Positions 37,917-46,916 of a stretch of DNA of 64,000 bases are shown here, in pieces. The translations under genes and the position numbers were made by a program. The notes under the pieces are model-generated. The model saw nothing but the letters and a program-made list of their open reading frames with translations. It had not been told where the DNA came from and made no database searches. The first letter of the stretch is position 1. Every line of letters starts with the position of its first letter. This stretch comes from Cellulomonas sp. Leaf395 (lineage in GTDB: Bacteria; Actinomycetota; Actinomycetes; Actinomycetales; Cellulomonadaceae): NCBI RefSeq assembly GCF_001424125.1, contig NZ_LMQI01000001.1:795692-859691 (forward strand), given 5' to 3'.

Positions 37917-39368
37917 GTGAGCACCGCTGCGACCGAGTCGCCCGAATCGCCCGCTGCCCGCGTCGTCATCGTCGGCGGTGGGCCCGGAGGCTACGAGGCG
38001 GCCCTCGTCGGCTGCCGGCTCGGGGCGGACGTCACCGTCGTCGAGGCCGCCGGGCTGGGCGGTGCCGCGGTGCTGACCGACGTGGTCCCCTCCAAGACGC
38101 TCATCGCCACCGCCGAGTGGATGACGATCGCGGACCGCGCTCCCGAGCTGGGCATCCGGCTCGACGGCACGCCGCTCTCGGGCGGCACCCTCGAGGAGCT
38201 GCGTCACCGCATCGACCTGGCCGCCGTGAACACGCGGGTCAAGGCGCTCGCGGCCGCGCAGTCCGCAGACATCCGCGGACGTCTCGAGCGCGAGGGCGTG
38301 AGGATCGTGCTCGGGCACGGGCGGCTCGACGGTCCGTCACGCGTGGTCGTGACCCGGCAGGACGGCGGCGAGGACCTCACGCTCGACGCGGACGTGGTCC
38401 TGGTCTGCACCGGCGCGACCCCCCGCACGCTCGAGACGGCACGGCCGGACGGCGAGCGCATCCTCACCTGGACGCAGCTCTACGACCTCGACACCCTGCC
38501 GAAGCGGCTGATCGTGGTCGGCTCGGGCGTGACCGGTGCCGAGTTCGCCGGTGCGTACGTCTCGCTCGGCGCCGACGTCGTCCTCGTCTCCAGCCGCGAT
38601 CGTGTGCTGCCGGGAGAGGACGCCGACGCCGCCCAGCTGCTCGAGGACGTGTTCAAGACCCGCGGTATGACGGTCATGTCCCGGTCCCGCGCCGCGGGCG
38701 CCCGCCGGACCGCCGACGGCGTCGAGGTCACCCTCGCCGACGGCCGGGTGATCGAGGGTTCCCACGTCCTGTTCGCGGTCGGCTCGATCCCGACCACCGC
38801 GGGGTTGGGCCTCGAGGAGGCCGGCGTCCGGCTCACCGCGTCCGGGCACATCGAGGTGGACAAGGTCTCCCGCACCAACGTGCGCGGCGTCTACGCCGCC
38901 GGTGACGTGACCGGGGTGCTGCCCCTGGCGTCCGTCGCGGCCATGCAGGGACGGCTCGCGATGGCCCACGCGCTCGGCGACGCCGTGAAGCCGCTGTCGC
39001 TGCGCGGGGTGTCGGCGAACATCTTCACGTCACCCGAGATCGCCACCGTCGGCCCGTCCGAGGCGGACCTGCAGGAGCAGGGCGTGAAGTACTCGGTGAG
39101 CATGCTGCCGCTGGCCCGCAACCCCCGCGCCAAGATGCTCGGCGTCCGAGACGGGTTCGTGAAGGTCTTCGCCCACGCCGGCACCGGGACCGTGCTGGGG
39201 GCGGTGGTGGTGGGCCCCCGCGCGAGCGAGTCGATCTACCCGCTGACGCTCGCCGTGACACACCGTCTCACCACCGACCAACTGGCCGAGACGGCGACGG
39301 TGTACCCGTCGATGTCCGGCACGATCGCCGAGGTGGCCCGCATCCTGCACCATCGGATCGACGACTGA
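37917..39368 (+). CDS. NAD(P)H-quinone dehydrogenase of the LpdA (Rv3303c) type
   Basis: A 483-residue flavoprotein of the disulfide-reductase fold. FAD-binding VVIVGGGPGGYEAAL opens the protein, an NAD(P) motif VVGSGVTGAEFAGAY lies near residue 200, and the dimer domain begins about 355. The redox-active Cys pair expected just after the FAD motif is absent: the segment reads GLGGAAVLTDVVPSK. It therefore cannot be a dihydrolipoamide dehydrogenase. The same change is known for mycobacterial LpdA, a quinone reductase. The general-base His/Glu pair of lipoamide enzymes is also not retained at the C-terminus (TVYPSMSGTIAEV). Confidence 0.9.
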   Translation: MSTAATESPESPAARVVIVGGGPGGYEAALVGCRLGADVTVVEAAGLGGAAVLTDVVPSKTLIATAEWMTIADRAPELGIRLDGTPLSGGTLEELRHRIDLAAVNTRVKALAAAQSADIRGRLEREGVRIVLGHGRLDGPSRVVVTRQDGGEDLTLDADVVLVCTGATPRTLETARPDGERILTWTQLYDLDTLPKRLIVVGSGVTGAEFAGAYVSLGADVVLVSSRDRVLPGEDADAAQLLEDVFKTRGMTVMSRSRAAGARRTADGVEVTLADGRVIEGSHVLFAVGSIPTTAGLGLEEAGVRLTASGHIEVDKVSRTNVRGVYAAGDVTGVLPLASVAAMQGRLAMAHALGDAVKPLSLRGVSANIFTSPEIATVGPSEADLQEQGVKYSVSMLPLARNPRAKMLGVRDGFVKVFAHAGTGTVLGAVVVGPRASESIYPLTLAVTHRLTTDQLAETATVYPSMSGTIAEVARILHHRIDD

Positions 39369-39456
39369 TCCCCAGCGCAGCGCAGGGTGGGGGTCGCGGA
39401 GCGGCACCCGCCCGGAGCGGAGCGGAGGATCAGGCGGACCACGAGAAAGGCGACTG

Positions 39457-40467
39457 ATGCGCTTTCCCGCCCCGCTGCGACCGGGGGACGTCATCGGCGT
39501 CACCTCGCCGTCCGCAGGTGTCTCCGACGAGCTCCGGCCGCGGCTCGACTTCTGCGTCGCGGACCTGCGCCGCCGCGGGTTCGAGGTCGAGGTCGGCCAG
39601 TGCATGGACGGGACGGGGCCGACGAGCGCGCCGGCCGCCGAGCGCGCCGCCGAGCTGACCGCGATGCTCACCGATCCCCGCATCCGCGCGGTCGTCCCAC
39701 CCTGGGGCGGTGAGCTGGCCATCGACCTCCTGCCACTGCTCGACTTCGCCGCGATCGCGCAGGCGGAGCCGACGTGGCTCGTCGGCTACTCCGACACCAG
39801 CACGCTGCTGCTCCCGCTGACCCTGCTCACGGGCACGGCGACCCTGCACGGTCCCGGGCTGATGGACACCCCGTTCCGGGTCCCGTCGCCGCTCCTGCAC
39901 TGGCTGGACGTCGCGACGGCCCCCGCAGGCGCAACCCTGACGCAGGGGGCGGCGAGCCACTGCCAGGAGGAGTGGCCGGATTTCCATAGCGATCCGGAGG
40001 TGAGCGCACAGGTGCTCCCGCGGCCGACGCGCTGGCGCACGCTGGGGGACCGCGAGGTCGGGACGCTCCGGGGGCGGTTGCTCGGCGGCTGCCTGGAGAC
40101 GGTCTCGATGCTGCCGGGCACGCCGTACGGGAACCTCGACGCGTTCGCTCGCGACGATCTGCTCGTCTACCTCGAGGTCGCCGAGGCCGACGCGTTCACC
40201 GCCGCGCGGATGCTGCACCATCTCCGGCTCGCCGGGTGGTTCGACCGGGCGACCGGCGTCCTGGTCGGCCGGACCAGCGCGCCGGGCCCGCGAGGCTTCT
40301 CGCACCTCGACGCCCTGCGCCACGCGCTCGGCCCGCTCGACATTCCCGTCCTGTACGACCTGGACATCGGTCACGTCCCGCCCCAGCTCGCCCTGGTCAA
40401 CGGCGCCCTCGCCGAGGTGGCGCTCGACTCGTCGGGTACCGGCACGCTCGTGCAGCAGCTCATGTAG
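39457..40467 (+). CDS. LD-carboxypeptidase (S66 family, MccF/LdcA-like)
   Basis: A 336-residue S66 serine peptidase. Members either cleave the L-D bond of murein tetrapeptides or inactivate peptide-nucleotide antibiotics such as microcin C. The nucleophile block is WLVGYSDTSTLLLPL, near residue 108. The region around YLEVAEADAF supplies the Glu, and DIGHVPPQLALVNG the His. The start ATG at 39457 has GAGAAAGG 7 nt upstream. The sequence alone does not separate murein recycling from immunity; its place before a toxin-antitoxin pair is suggestive but not proof. Confidence 0.88.
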   Translation: MRFPAPLRPGDVIGVTSPSAGVSDELRPRLDFCVADLRRRGFEVEVGQCMDGTGPTSAPAAERAAELTAMLTDPRIRAVVPPWGGELAIDLLPLLDFAAIAQAEPTWLVGYSDTSTLLLPLTLLTGTATLHGPGLMDTPFRVPSPLLHWLDVATAPAGATLTQGAASHCQEEWPDFHSDPEVSAQVLPRPTRWRTLGDREVGTLRGRLLGGCLETVSMLPGTPYGNLDAFARDDLLVYLEVAEADAFTAARMLHHLRLAGWFDRATGVLVGRTSAPGPRGFSHLDALRHALGPLDIPVLYDLDIGHVPPQLALVNGALAEVALDSSGTGTLVQQLM

Positions 40468-40477
40468 CCAGTGGGGT

Positions 40478-40491
40478 ATACCTGTAGGTAT
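40478..40491. promoter_or_regulatory. Inverted repeat ATACC-N4-GGTAT, likely antitoxin operator
   Basis: Perfect 5-bp arms separated by TGTA, overlapping the -10 box of the toxin-antitoxin operon. This position suits autorepression by the ribbon-helix-helix antitoxin. Confidence 0.55.
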
Positions 40492-40494
40492 TCT
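40489..40494 (+). promoter_or_regulatory. -10 element TATTCT of the toxin-antitoxin operon
   Basis: TATTCT ends 6 nt before the GTG at 40501; leaderless arrangement, overlapped by the operator. Confidence 0.6.
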
Positions 40495-40500
40495 GGAAGC

Positions 40501-40770
40501 GTGTCGACCTTCACCACCATCAAGGTCCCCAAGGATCTGCGCGACCGGATTGCGGCGCTTGCAGCCCACGAGGGGACGACTCTCGCGGGCGCGCTGACCC
40601 ACGCGCTCGACCGGGCCGACGAGCAGGAGTTCTGGCAGCAGGTGCACCAGGCGAACTCGGACCTGACGGACGAGCAGCGTGCGGTCCAGCGAGACTCGGG
40701 GATCGCCACGCTCCGCGAGAACCTCGCCGACGAGAGCGACGACCGGATCAGCGCGGCGGGCGACTGGTGA
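40501..40770 (+). CDS. Ribbon-helix-helix antitoxin (MazE-like)
   Basis: An 89-residue protein. Its N-terminus (VSTFTTIKVPKDLRDRIAALA) is a ribbon-helix-helix DNA-binding domain, followed by an acidic tail (LADESDDRISAAGDW) of the kind that wraps a MazF toxin. The GTG at 40501 is preferred over the in-frame ATG at 40471 because a -10 box lies between them and the beta-strand must be N-terminal. It overlaps the toxin gene by 4 bp. Confidence 0.85.
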   Translation: MSTFTTIKVPKDLRDRIAALAAHEGTTLAGALTHALDRADEQEFWQQVHQANSDLTDEQRAVQRDSGIATLRENLADESDDRISAAGDW

Positions 40771-41099
40771 GGCGCGGCGACATCTACCTCGCCGACCTGG
40801 GAGAGCCCGTCGGGCACGAGCAGGGTGGCACCCGACCGGTCCTCGTGCTCAGCGCTCAACCGTGGCTGGACTCGAACCCGCCCGTGGTCACGGTGGTCCC
40901 GATCACCAGGACGCCCTGGGCGTCGCCGACGCGGATCGAGATCGAACCGGGGCGCTCCGGGCTGAAGGCAACGAGCTACGCGCGGTGCGAGGACACGGCG
41001 GCGGTCTCGCCGGAGCGCCTCGTGTCGAGGTTCGGCTCCGCCGACCCGCTCGTGGTCCTGGGAGTGGAGCAGGCCGTCCGGAGACTGCTCGGTCTCTGA
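40767..41099 (+). CDS. mazF: MazF/PemK family endoribonuclease toxin
   Basis: A 110-residue toxin that would cleave mRNA or other RNA when free of its antitoxin. The family fold is recognised from RRGDIYLADLGEPVGHEQGGTRPVLVLS, then VVTVVPITRT and SYARCEDTAAVS. The catalytic Arg lies in the GGTRPVLV segment and the Thr in PITRT. The GTG overlaps the antitoxin stop (GTGA), the standard coupling in type II systems. Sequence specificity is unknown. Confidence 0.92.
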   Translation: MRRGDIYLADLGEPVGHEQGGTRPVLVLSAQPWLDSNPPVVTVVPITRTPWASPTRIEIEPGRSGLKATSYARCEDTAAVSPERLVSRFGSADPLVVLGVEQAVRRLLGL

Positions 41100-41107
41100 T
41101 CCGGCCA

Positions 41108-41149
41108 CCGACGAGCGTGACGCGACGTGCCGCGATCGTGCCTCGTCGG
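41108..41149. terminator. Inverted repeat between mazF and the convergent GH31 gene
   Basis: CCGACGAG (41108-41115) pairs perfectly with CTCGTCGG (41142-41149) around a GC-rich, partly self-paired 26-nt loop. It may terminate both convergent transcripts. Confidence 0.4.
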
Positions 41150-41169
41150 GACCGTCACGACCGAGCCGG

Positions 41170-43509
41170 TCACGCGCGGGCCAGCAGGAGCTCGCCGACG
41201 GCCTCCCCCAGCGGGGCGTCCAGCTGGAGCGCCTGCAGGTATGACGCGCGGACCGACAGGGGGGCGTCCGACGTGGCGATCTGGTGGATGCGGGTCTTCA
41301 GGTCGTAGCTGATCCTGGCGCGGTCCAGCAGGGCGAACAGGCGGCCGGCCACGTCGTTCGGGGCGAGCTGCGGGTCCGGCCCGAGCTCGACCGTGAGCGT
41401 GGCGCCGATGGGGACGTCGTCGACGGTCACCGAGACGCCGCCGTCGCGACGCACCACCCGGCTGGCGAACCCGGGGACGACCGGTGCACCGTCGAACGCC
41501 GGGAACGTCACGGTCCACGTGCGCGTGGCGGGCAGGCCGTCCACGCGGCCGGACGCCGGCGCCACCGTGAAGGTGCCGCCGGAGAGCGTCAGCACGGTGC
41601 GGGCGATCCCGTCCGTGGTGCCGTCGTCCTCGACCAGCGTGAACGACCCGTCCGCGCCGACGACGACCAGGACCTCGAGCGACGACGGGTTCACCGGGTC
41701 GTTGCCGGGCACCGTCGCGCCGTCGAGCGGGACGATCGCGCCGGCCGCCGCCAGCACCGGGATGCTGGACAGGTCGCGGTGCAGCAGGAGCTCGCGGCCA
41801 CCGTCGTAGACCAGACCCGTGAACACGTCGACCCAGGTGCCGGCCGGCAGCCAGGCGCGCACGGCGGCGAGGCGGGTGTGCGTGTCGGCCGGGGTGGTCA
41901 GGGGCGCGACCACCAGCTCGCTGCCGAACAGGAACTGGTTCGGCTGGTCGTAGGCCTCCGGCGCGTCGGGCCACTCGTGGTAGATCGGCTCGACCAGGGG
42001 CCGGCCGTCGGACGCGGCCCGGTGGTTCATCGTGTGCAGGTACGGCAGCAGGCGGTGCCGCAGGCGCAGGTGCTCGGTCATCACCGTGCGCGCGGCCGGC
42101 TCGAACGTCCACGGCTCCTTGGTCGTGAACGGGTTGGCGCCCGAGTGCAGGCGCAGGATCGGGGAGAACACCCCGAGCTGCAGCCACCGGGTGGCCAGCT
42201 CGTCGTCCTTGCCGCCGAACATGTGGCCGCCGACGTCGTGGCTCCACCAGCCGTAGCCGATGTTCGACGCGGTCGCCGTGAAGTACGGCTGGAACGCCAG
42301 CGACGCCCACGAGATGACGGTGTCGCCGCTGAAACCGACGGGGTACCGGTGGCTGCCGGGGCCGGCGTACCGGGAGAACGTCAGGGGCCGACGGCCGTCG
42401 CGCGCGCTGTCGAGGAAGTGGAAGTGGTTGAGCATCCACAGCGGGTCGATCCCGGCAACGCGCGAGTGCGGGCCGGACTGCCAGTCGAGCCACCAGAAGT
42501 CGACGCCGTCGTCCTCCAGGCCGCGGTGCAGCACGTCGAAGTAGGCGTCGAGGAAGGCGCGGTCGGTCACGTCGAACGGGATCGCGTCGTCGGTCGTGCG
42601 GCCCAGCGCGGCCTTCATGGCCGGGAAGGCGTCCTCGTGGGGGCGGACGCCGTCGGCGGGGTGCACGTTGAGCGTCACGCGCAGACCGCGCTCGTGCACG
42701 GAGGCCAGGAACGCCACCGGGTCGGGGAACAGGTCCCGGTTCCACGTGTACCCCGTCCAGCCGCTGCCGAGCGCCGGGTCCACGTCGGTGACGTGCCAGT
42801 CCATGTCGATCACGGCGACCGAGAACGGGAGGCCCTCGGCGCTGAACCGGTCCAGCAGGGCCGTGTAGCTGTCGGCGGTGTAGCGGTGGAACCGGCTCCA
42901 CCAGTTGCCGAGCGCGAACCGGGGGAGCAGGGGGGTCGGGCCGGAGACCGCGTAGAACGCCTGGACGGCCGACCGGTAGTCGTGGCCGTACGCGAAGACG
43001 TAGAGGTCCGTGCGGGCCCCGTCGCGAGGCGAGACCCAGCCGTCGTCGTCGAAGACCATCGAGCCGGAGTCGTCGAGGACGGCAAACCCCTCCCGGGCCA
43101 CCACCCCGGGCTCCAACGGGATGGCGCCGTCGGCCAGGTCGAGCGTGCGGGCGGTTCCGCCGAGCCCGGACGGCTCCTCGCCGTAGCGCCACACCGAGTG
43201 GTACGAGCTGATGCCGCCGAGCACCGAGACGCTCAGCCCGCTCGTGCTGAACGGCTGGCGGTCGTAGACCAGGTGGAACCGGTCGGTGACCACCTCCACG
43301 TGGGTCTCGGACTCGATGACCCGGAACTCGGGCACCGGCAGGTGGCGGTGGAGCGCGAACGTCGACGCCCGGTCCTCGAAGACGCCGTCCGCGGAGTGCT
43401 CGAGCCGGACCAGGCCGTCCATGAGCACCGTGATGCGGTACGTCGGGCCGACGACGACGGCGCGGGGATCGGCGACGGGGCGGGAGGGCAGGGGCTGGCG
43501 CGGCGTCAT
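41170..43509 (-). CDS. GH31 family glycoside hydrolase (alpha-glucosidase/alpha-xylosidase type)
   Basis: A 779-residue retaining alpha-glycosidase of family GH31 acting on alpha-linked glucosides or related sugars. There is no signal peptide, so it is cytoplasmic. An N-terminal beta-sandwich precedes the barrel (AVIDMDWHVTDVDP at strand 1). The nucleophile Asp is in DFWWLDWQSGP, about residue 340, and the acid/base Asp in GFSGDTVISWASL. The GYGWWSHDVGGHMFGG block is also typical. C-terminal beta-domains follow. The exact linkage cannot be predicted. A weak -10 (CACACT) ends 6 nt before the ATG. It is a single-gene unit. Confidence 0.93.
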   Translation of the reverse strand: MTPRQPLPSRPVADPRAVVVGPTYRITVLMDGLVRLEHSADGVFEDRASTFALHRHLPVPEFRVIESETHVEVVTDRFHLVYDRQPFSTSGLSVSVLGGISSYHSVWRYGEEPSGLGGTARTLDLADGAIPLEPGVVAREGFAVLDDSGSMVFDDDGWVSPRDGARTDLYVFAYGHDYRSAVQAFYAVSGPTPLLPRFALGNWWSRFHRYTADSYTALLDRFSAEGLPFSVAVIDMDWHVTDVDPALGSGWTGYTWNRDLFPDPVAFLASVHERGLRVTLNVHPADGVRPHEDAFPAMKAALGRTTDDAIPFDVTDRAFLDAYFDVLHRGLEDDGVDFWWLDWQSGPHSRVAGIDPLWMLNHFHFLDSARDGRRPLTFSRYAGPGSHRYPVGFSGDTVISWASLAFQPYFTATASNIGYGWWSHDVGGHMFGGKDDELATRWLQLGVFSPILRLHSGANPFTTKEPWTFEPAARTVMTEHLRLRHRLLPYLHTMNHRAASDGRPLVEPIYHEWPDAPEAYDQPNQFLFGSELVVAPLTTPADTHTRLAAVRAWLPAGTWVDVFTGLVYDGGRELLLHRDLSSIPVLAAAGAIVPLDGATVPGNDPVNPSSLEVLVVVGADGSFTLVEDDGTTDGIARTVLTLSGGTFTVAPASGRVDGLPATRTWTVTFPAFDGAPVVPGFASRVVRRDGGVSVTVDDVPIGATLTVELGPDPQLAPNDVAGRLFALLDRARISYDLKTRIHQIATSDAPLSVRASYLQALQLDAPLGEAVGELLLARA

Positions 43510-43555
43510 GCGTCGAGTGTGCCCTCGGCTGCGCGGAGGGTCACATCGGCCGGTC

Positions 43556-45511
43556 TCAGTCGACCGTGAGCTCGACGACGACGGGCCGGTGGTCGGAGAG
43601 GGTCGTGGCCGGGACGGTGGTCGTAGCGAACGTCACGCCCTGCCCGAACACCCAGTCGATCTTGTAGGCCGGGTCGGTCGCGGGGGACGTGAGCAGCTCG
43701 GAGTCGGAGGGGACCCAGCCCGCGGCCTCCAGCAGCTCGATCTCCGGCCAGCCCGGCTCCGCGTTGACGTCCCCGGCCAGGACCGCGGGCGGTGTCACCG
43801 GCTCCGCCTCAGCCAGGGCCTCGAGCTGCTCCAGCCGGGTCGGGGTGTTCGACTCGCGGTGCTGCGTGTGGATCGACGTGACGCGCAGCGAGGTGCCGTC
43901 GGCCGTGGTCAGGGTGGTCGACAAGGCGCTGCGGCTCTGCGGTCCGGCGCCGTACGGGAGGGGGTGCACGACGACGTGGCTGAGCTCCGAGCGCGCCAGG
44001 ACCGCGTTCCCGAACTGGTGGTCCGCCGCCGAGCCGAAGTGGATGGTCATGTCCAGCCGGTGCGCGAGCCAGGTCGCCATGTCGGACCCGCCTCCGAACA
44101 CCCAGCCGCGCTGGACCTCCTGCAGCGTGACGACGTCGGGGTCCTGCGCCTCGATGGTCGCCGCGATGCCCTCCAGGTCCACGGCGGTCAGCGGCGAGAC
44201 GCCGTAGTGCAGGTTCCAGTCGACCAGCGTCAGCGGCTCGTCGGCAGCCCGCGCGGGGACGTCGGCGCCGGTGGTGCTCGTGGTCGACGGCACCAGCCCG
44301 ATCGCCGCGAGCACGACCGCGGGCAGGAGCAGCAGCCGCACCGAGCTGGTGCGGGCGGGCAGCCGGTCGGGGCTGGTGATCGCGGGGACCGCCCCCGGCG
44401 TGCGCCGGCGCAGGCCGGACAGCGCCAGGCCGAGTGCGGCGAGGACGATCACCCAGACGTTGTCGACGGGCAGCGGGACGTCGTAGTCGAGCATGTAGAG
44501 CAGCAGCGGACCGATGGTGCCCAGTCCGACCACGAGCGTCGCGGAAGCCGTGCGCGCGATCCCGCGGGGCGCCGGCCGGTGGGCACTGAACGCCGCGGAC
44601 AGCACGATGCCGAGCGTCAGCTGGAGCACCACCACGGCCACCAGCGCCGCGATCCCGGTGAGCCACAGCGCGCACGCGACCCCGGCGACGAGCAGCACCG
44701 CGGCACCCACGCGCACCCCGCCCGGCCACGGGTCGGGCCGCAGCAGCGTCCAGGCACCGAGCGCGTTGGCGACGACGACCACCAGCCCCGCCCACCCGAG
44801 CGCGACCCCCGACTGCGAGGCCACGAACGCGGGGTTCGCGACGATCATCGCGGCGAGCGCCAGGAACAGCCCGAGCACCCACAGCCGCCGCGGACGTCCG
44901 GTCGCCTCCGCCGCCGACGCGGCGGTGAACGCGACCAGTCCTCGGGCGGTCACGACGACACCGACCGCGAGGACGACGGCGACCGCCCAGCCGCCCCACC
45001 CGTCGCGCGACACCGCGTCCCACGTCCCCAGCACCAGCTGGAGCCCGACGGACAGGCCGCAGCCGATCATCAGCCCGATGGCGGCCTGACGGCCCCCCGC
45101 GGGGCGGCCGGCGACGAACGCGACGGCCAGGGTCAGCACCCCCACGGCCACGGCGACGGTCACCAGGCCGACGACGAACAGCGCTCCGCCGTCGAGGGCC
45201 TGGATGACGAGGCGCAGCGTCCCGAGCACGGCGGAGCCGACCAGCAGGGTGCGGGCGTCGGGCGTGCCCGACGTGCGGCGGACCGCGAGCAGCAGGAGGG
45301 CCGCGACGAGCCCGGCGGCCGCGTACGTGCCCAGCGCGGTCAGCGCGGCGTCCACCACGCCTGCGGCGAACGCCCGGTCCAGCAGCGGACCGCTCGCGCG
45401 GATCATCTCGACGCACAGCACCGTCAGCAGGGCGACGAGCCAGACCCGCGTCGGGGTGCCGGCGTCGGGGGGAGTCCGGGCGGGCGTGCCGGCGGGCGGG
45501 GTGGACGTCAC
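43556..45511 (-). CDS. Membrane-anchored endonuclease/exonuclease/phosphatase (EEP) protein
   Basis: A 651-residue protein with two halves. The first 370 or so residues are a chain of about ten hydrophobic helices. The C-terminal part is an EEP-fold hydrolase with the usual motifs: VDWNLHYG, DVVTLQEVQRG, SIHTQH, AGDVNAEPG, KIDWVFGQ and LSDHRPVVVEL. Such proteins hydrolyse phosphodiesters of nucleic acids, inositol phosphates or lipids; here the domain should be extracytoplasmic if the helices number as they appear. The GTG at 45511 is fixed by TAATCT 7 nt upstream; the longer open frame is a shadow of efeB. Confidence 0.85.
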   Translation of the reverse strand: MTSTPPAGTPARTPPDAGTPTRVWLVALLTVLCVEMIRASGPLLDRAFAAGVVDAALTALGTYAAAGLVAALLLLAVRRTSGTPDARTLLVGSAVLGTLRLVIQALDGGALFVVGLVTVAVAVGVLTLAVAFVAGRPAGGRQAAIGLMIGCGLSVGLQLVLGTWDAVSRDGWGGWAVAVVLAVGVVVTARGLVAFTAASAAEATGRPRRLWVLGLFLALAAMIVANPAFVASQSGVALGWAGLVVVVANALGAWTLLRPDPWPGGVRVGAAVLLVAGVACALWLTGIAALVAVVVLQLTLGIVLSAAFSAHRPAPRGIARTASATLVVGLGTIGPLLLYMLDYDVPLPVDNVWVIVLAALGLALSGLRRRTPGAVPAITSPDRLPARTSSVRLLLLPAVVLAAIGLVPSTTSTTGADVPARAADEPLTLVDWNLHYGVSPLTAVDLEGIAATIEAQDPDVVTLQEVQRGWVFGGGSDMATWLAHRLDMTIHFGSAADHQFGNAVLARSELSHVVVHPLPYGAGPQSRSALSTTLTTADGTSLRVTSIHTQHRESNTPTRLEQLEALAEAEPVTPPAVLAGDVNAEPGWPEIELLEAAGWVPSDSELLTSPATDPAYKIDWVFGQGVTFATTTVPATTLSDHRPVVVELTVD

Positions 45512-45518
45512 GCGCGCG

Positions 45519-45524
45519 AGATTA
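45519..45524 (-). promoter_or_regulatory. -10 element TAATCT of the EEP gene
   Basis: TAATCT ends 7 nt before the GTG at 45511. It lies immediately before the end of efeB (45535), so the EEP gene has its own promoter despite following efeUOB. Confidence 0.55.
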
Positions 45525-45534
45525 CCCCGGGCGG

Positions 45535-46902
45535 TCAGGCGAACAGCTGTTGCCCCACGAACGGGCTGTCGTCGGTGGTCACCGGTGTGCCGTCCGGGCC
45601 GGTGACCAGCGATCCGTCGGGGACGCCGGGAGGAACCGCGAACAGCCCGGAGCCGGTGTGGGTCAGGTACTCCATGAGGACGTCGTCGCGCGACAGCATC
45701 GCCTGCACGGGGATGTAGTGGGTGCGCGGGTCCCGCACGAACGCGAGGAAGAACAGCCCGGCGTCGAGCCTGCCGAGCGCGTCGTTTCCGTCGGTGAAGT
45801 TGTAGCCGCGGCGCAGCATGCGTGCGCCGTCGTGGGTCGACGGGTGCGCGAGACGGACGTGCGAGTCGACCGCGATGAGCGGTGCGCCGTCGCGGCCCTC
45901 CTGGGTGAAGTCCGGCTCGGTGAACTCCGTGCCGCCCGAGAGCGGCGCACCCTCGCCCTTGGTGCGGCCGACGAGGTTCTCCTGCTCCCGCAGCGAGGTG
46001 CGGTCCCAGGTCTCGATGCGCATCCGGATCCGGCGCGCGACGAGGTAGGAGCCGCCGGCGAGCCAGGCGGGCGAGGAGTCGGCCGGCACCCAGATGTGCT
46101 CGTCCAGCGCGTCGGTCTCCTCGGCCTTGACGTTCGCCGTGCCGTCCTTGAACCCGAACAGGTTGCGCGGTGTCTTCTGTGCCGTGCTCGTGGACGACGT
46201 GCGGCCGTACCCGAGCTGGGTCCACCGGATCGTCGCGCTGCCGAACGCGGCGCGGGACAGGTTGCGGATGGCGTGCACCGCGACCTGCGGGTCGTCCGCG
46301 CACGCCTGGACCACCAGGTCACCGTCGCTGCGGGCGGGGTCCAGGTCGTCGGCCGCGAAGTGCGGGAGGGCGACGAGCCCGTCGGGCAGCCGGTCTGCGA
46401 GGCCGAACCGGTCCTCGCCCGGCGTCCCGTCGGGGCTGGGGGTGCCGACGAACATCGACCGACCGAAGCCGAACGTGATCGTCAGGCCCGCCGGGGGGAG
46501 GTCCGCGGCCTCGCCGGTGTCGTCCGGGGGAGCGTCGTAAGGTCCCGACGCCGGTCCGAACGGCCCCGCCGACAGCCCCTGGGTGAGCCGCGCGGCGATC
46601 GTGGTCCACCGCCGGAGCAGCGCGACCAGCTCGTCGCGGGACGTCGTCGTGAGGTCGAACGCCGCGAGGTACAGGCGGTCCTGCGCGGGCGTGACGATGC
46701 CCGCCTGGTGCACGCCCGTGAACGGGTAGGTGCCGACGGCCGTGGACGCGACGGCCGGTTCGGGTGCCGTCGCGCGCCCGACGCCGAAGCCGAGCGCGAC
46801 CCCGGCGGCAGCGAGACCGCCACCGAGGCCGAGGACGGCGCGCCGGGACATGCCACTGCCCCGGGCGTCGGGCTCGTCGTTCGGGTCCGTGGGGGCGGAC
46901 AC
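45535..46902 (-). CDS. efeB: Deferrochelatase/Dyp-type peroxidase EfeB
   Basis: A heme-dependent peroxidase of the EfeUOB iron-uptake system, 455 residues. A twin-arginine signal (SRRAVLGLGGGLAAAGVALG, residues about 18-38) predicts Tat export. The Dyp signature appears as FGFKDGTANVK, and a candidate proximal His in RLAHPSTHD. It starts with GTG 14 bp after efeO. Gene order EfeU-EfeO-EfeB is the standard operon. The assignment is firm. Confidence 0.94.
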   Translation of the reverse strand: MSAPTDPNDEPDARGSGMSRRAVLGLGGGLAAAGVALGFGVGRATAPEPAVASTAVGTYPFTGVHQAGIVTPAQDRLYLAAFDLTTTSRDELVALLRRWTTIAARLTQGLSAGPFGPASGPYDAPPDDTGEAADLPPAGLTITFGFGRSMFVGTPSPDGTPGEDRFGLADRLPDGLVALPHFAADDLDPARSDGDLVVQACADDPQVAVHAIRNLSRAAFGSATIRWTQLGYGRTSSTSTAQKTPRNLFGFKDGTANVKAEETDALDEHIWVPADSSPAWLAGGSYLVARRIRMRIETWDRTSLREQENLVGRTKGEGAPLSGGTEFTEPDFTQEGRDGAPLIAVDSHVRLAHPSTHDGARMLRRGYNFTDGNDALGRLDAGLFFLAFVRDPRTHYIPVQAMLSRDDVLMEYLTHTGSGLFAVPPGVPDGSLVTGPDGTPVTTDDSPFVGQQLFA

Positions 46903-46916
46903 GGGCACTCCTTCGG

